A program made the position numbers and the translations under genes. A stretch of DNA of 5,088 bases from Candidatus Phascolarctobacterium caballi (lineage in GTDB: Bacteria > Bacillota > Negativicutes > Acidaminococcales > Acidaminococcaceae), in NCBI GenBank assembly GCA_018065225.1, contig JAGHTS010000306.1:1-5088 (forward strand). Reading direction: 5' to 3'. The notes under the pieces were generated by a model. That model worked only from the letters and a program-made list of their open reading frames with translations, was not told the DNA's origin and searched no databases. This document shows positions 4,907 through 5,088 of this stretch, one piece after another; within the stretch, counting starts at the first letter, position 1; each line of letters starts with the position of its first letter.

Positions 4907-4934
4907 GCCCGAAGGGGCTATTTTTTCTTTTATA
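4907..4934 (+). terminator. Rho-independent terminator
   Basis: GCCC (4907-4910) pairs with GGGC (4915-4918) around GAAG and is followed by TATTTTTTCTTTTA. It is short, but the T-run is long. No gene precedes it closely; it probably insulates the segment from read-through. Confidence 0.55.
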
Positions 4935-4940
4935 GGCTTT
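4927..4940. repeat. Dispersed CTTTTATAGGCTTT element
   Basis: CTTTTATAGGCTTT here matches CTTTTATCGGCTTT at 4734-4747 in 13 of 14 bases. On the opposite strand the same word, AAGCCTATAAAA, appears at 2132-2143, and AAACCTATAAAA at 2483-2494. Each copy neighbours a hairpin or T-run, so these may be tails of duplicated terminator modules. Confidence 0.5.
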
Positions 4941-4941
4941 A

Positions 4942-4967
4942 CCAGGTGTAAGAACTGGAACACCTGG
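4942..4967. repeat. 8-bp perfect inverted repeat CCAGGTGT
   Basis: CCAGGTGT (4942-4949) and ACACCTGG (4960-4967) are perfect inverted arms with a 10-base loop. There is no T-run beyond, so it is more likely a binding site or cruciform than a terminator. A small CCCGaaCGGG palindrome lies at 4983-4992. Confidence 0.55.
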
Positions 4968-5012
4968 AAGGAAGAAAACACGCCCGAACGGGTCAAAATT
5001 CAATGTTAAATT

Positions 5013-5088
5013 ATGAAAATAATTATTCTTGAAGCCATTTTAGACATAATAGGCACACAAAACATAACAGACATAAAAGCAATAATAG
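5013..5088 (+). CDS. Possible start of an ORF running off the window (25 codons, unrecognised)
   Basis: ATG at 5013 opens 25 sense codons to the window edge, beginning MKIIILEAILDIIGTQ. There is an in-frame TAA at 5007-5009, and no convincing ribosome site precedes the ATG (nearest purine-rich tract is about 20 bases away). The residues match nothing I know, and the opening is not a ParA Walker A. It may be a chance opening in AT-rich DNA. If the window is a circular molecule cut open, this frame continues without a stop into the ParA fragment at base 1. Confidence 0.25.
   Translation, partial: MKIIILEAILDIIGTQNITDIKAII

Overview
The window reads as the core of a small low-GC (about 40%) plasmid or plasmid-like replicon, most likely from an anaerobic Firmicute of the Clostridia/Negativicutes type. 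The evidence is A/purine-rich coding strands, AAAGG-type ribosome sites, AGA/AGG and ATA codons, and ParA and primase-helicase proteins of a kind common on mobile elements of such bacteria. The host assignment is inference. All convincing genes lie on the + strand.

Layout. 1-383 is the C-terminal part of a ParA partition ATPase whose 5' part is missing. 387-734 is a small protein with a GRP AT-hook-like motif and a ribbon-helix-helix (RHH) fold, the expected centromere-binding partner of ParA. 731-2014, overlapping it by ATGA, is a 427-aa protein that looks like an unfamiliar winged-helix replication initiator. The three genes form one tight operon that ends at a rho-independent terminator (2036-2076).

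2015-2607 has no convincing protein gene but is dense in structure: a nested hairpin, several tandem repeats, an iteron-like family built on GTGTGTAT (2188-2322) and two AT-rich 8- and 9-bp tandem arrays (2361-2410). I read this as a candidate replication origin. It is followed by a well-formed sigma-70-type promoter (TTGACG-17-TATAAA) whose -35 box sits at the centre of a GC-rich inverted repeat, probably an operator. The 137-nt leader of the next gene contains a convergent minus-strand promoter and terminator, which could make a roughly 64-nt antisense RNA. That RNA carries a 15-nt sequence complementary both to the leader and, through a direct repeat, to the start-codon region of the primase-helicase gene.

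2608-4665 encodes a 685-aa primase-helicase (zinc finger, TOPRIM, DnaB/RecA-like motor), resembling T7 gp4 in domain order. 4666-5088 is a stretch of hairpins: two or three terminators, an 87-nt long imperfect inverted repeat, and at the very end a short ORF open to the window edge.

Together the genes suggest a compact self-sufficient theta-type replicon: an initiator acting on an iteron origin, its own primase and helicase in one polypeptide, and ParA/RHH partition, with the replicative enzyme possibly controlled by operator and antisense RNA. The sequence also lacks, by eye, seven four-base palindromes (GATC, GGCC, GCGC, CCGG, CGCG, ACGT, CTAG), a signature of an element selected to escape restriction.
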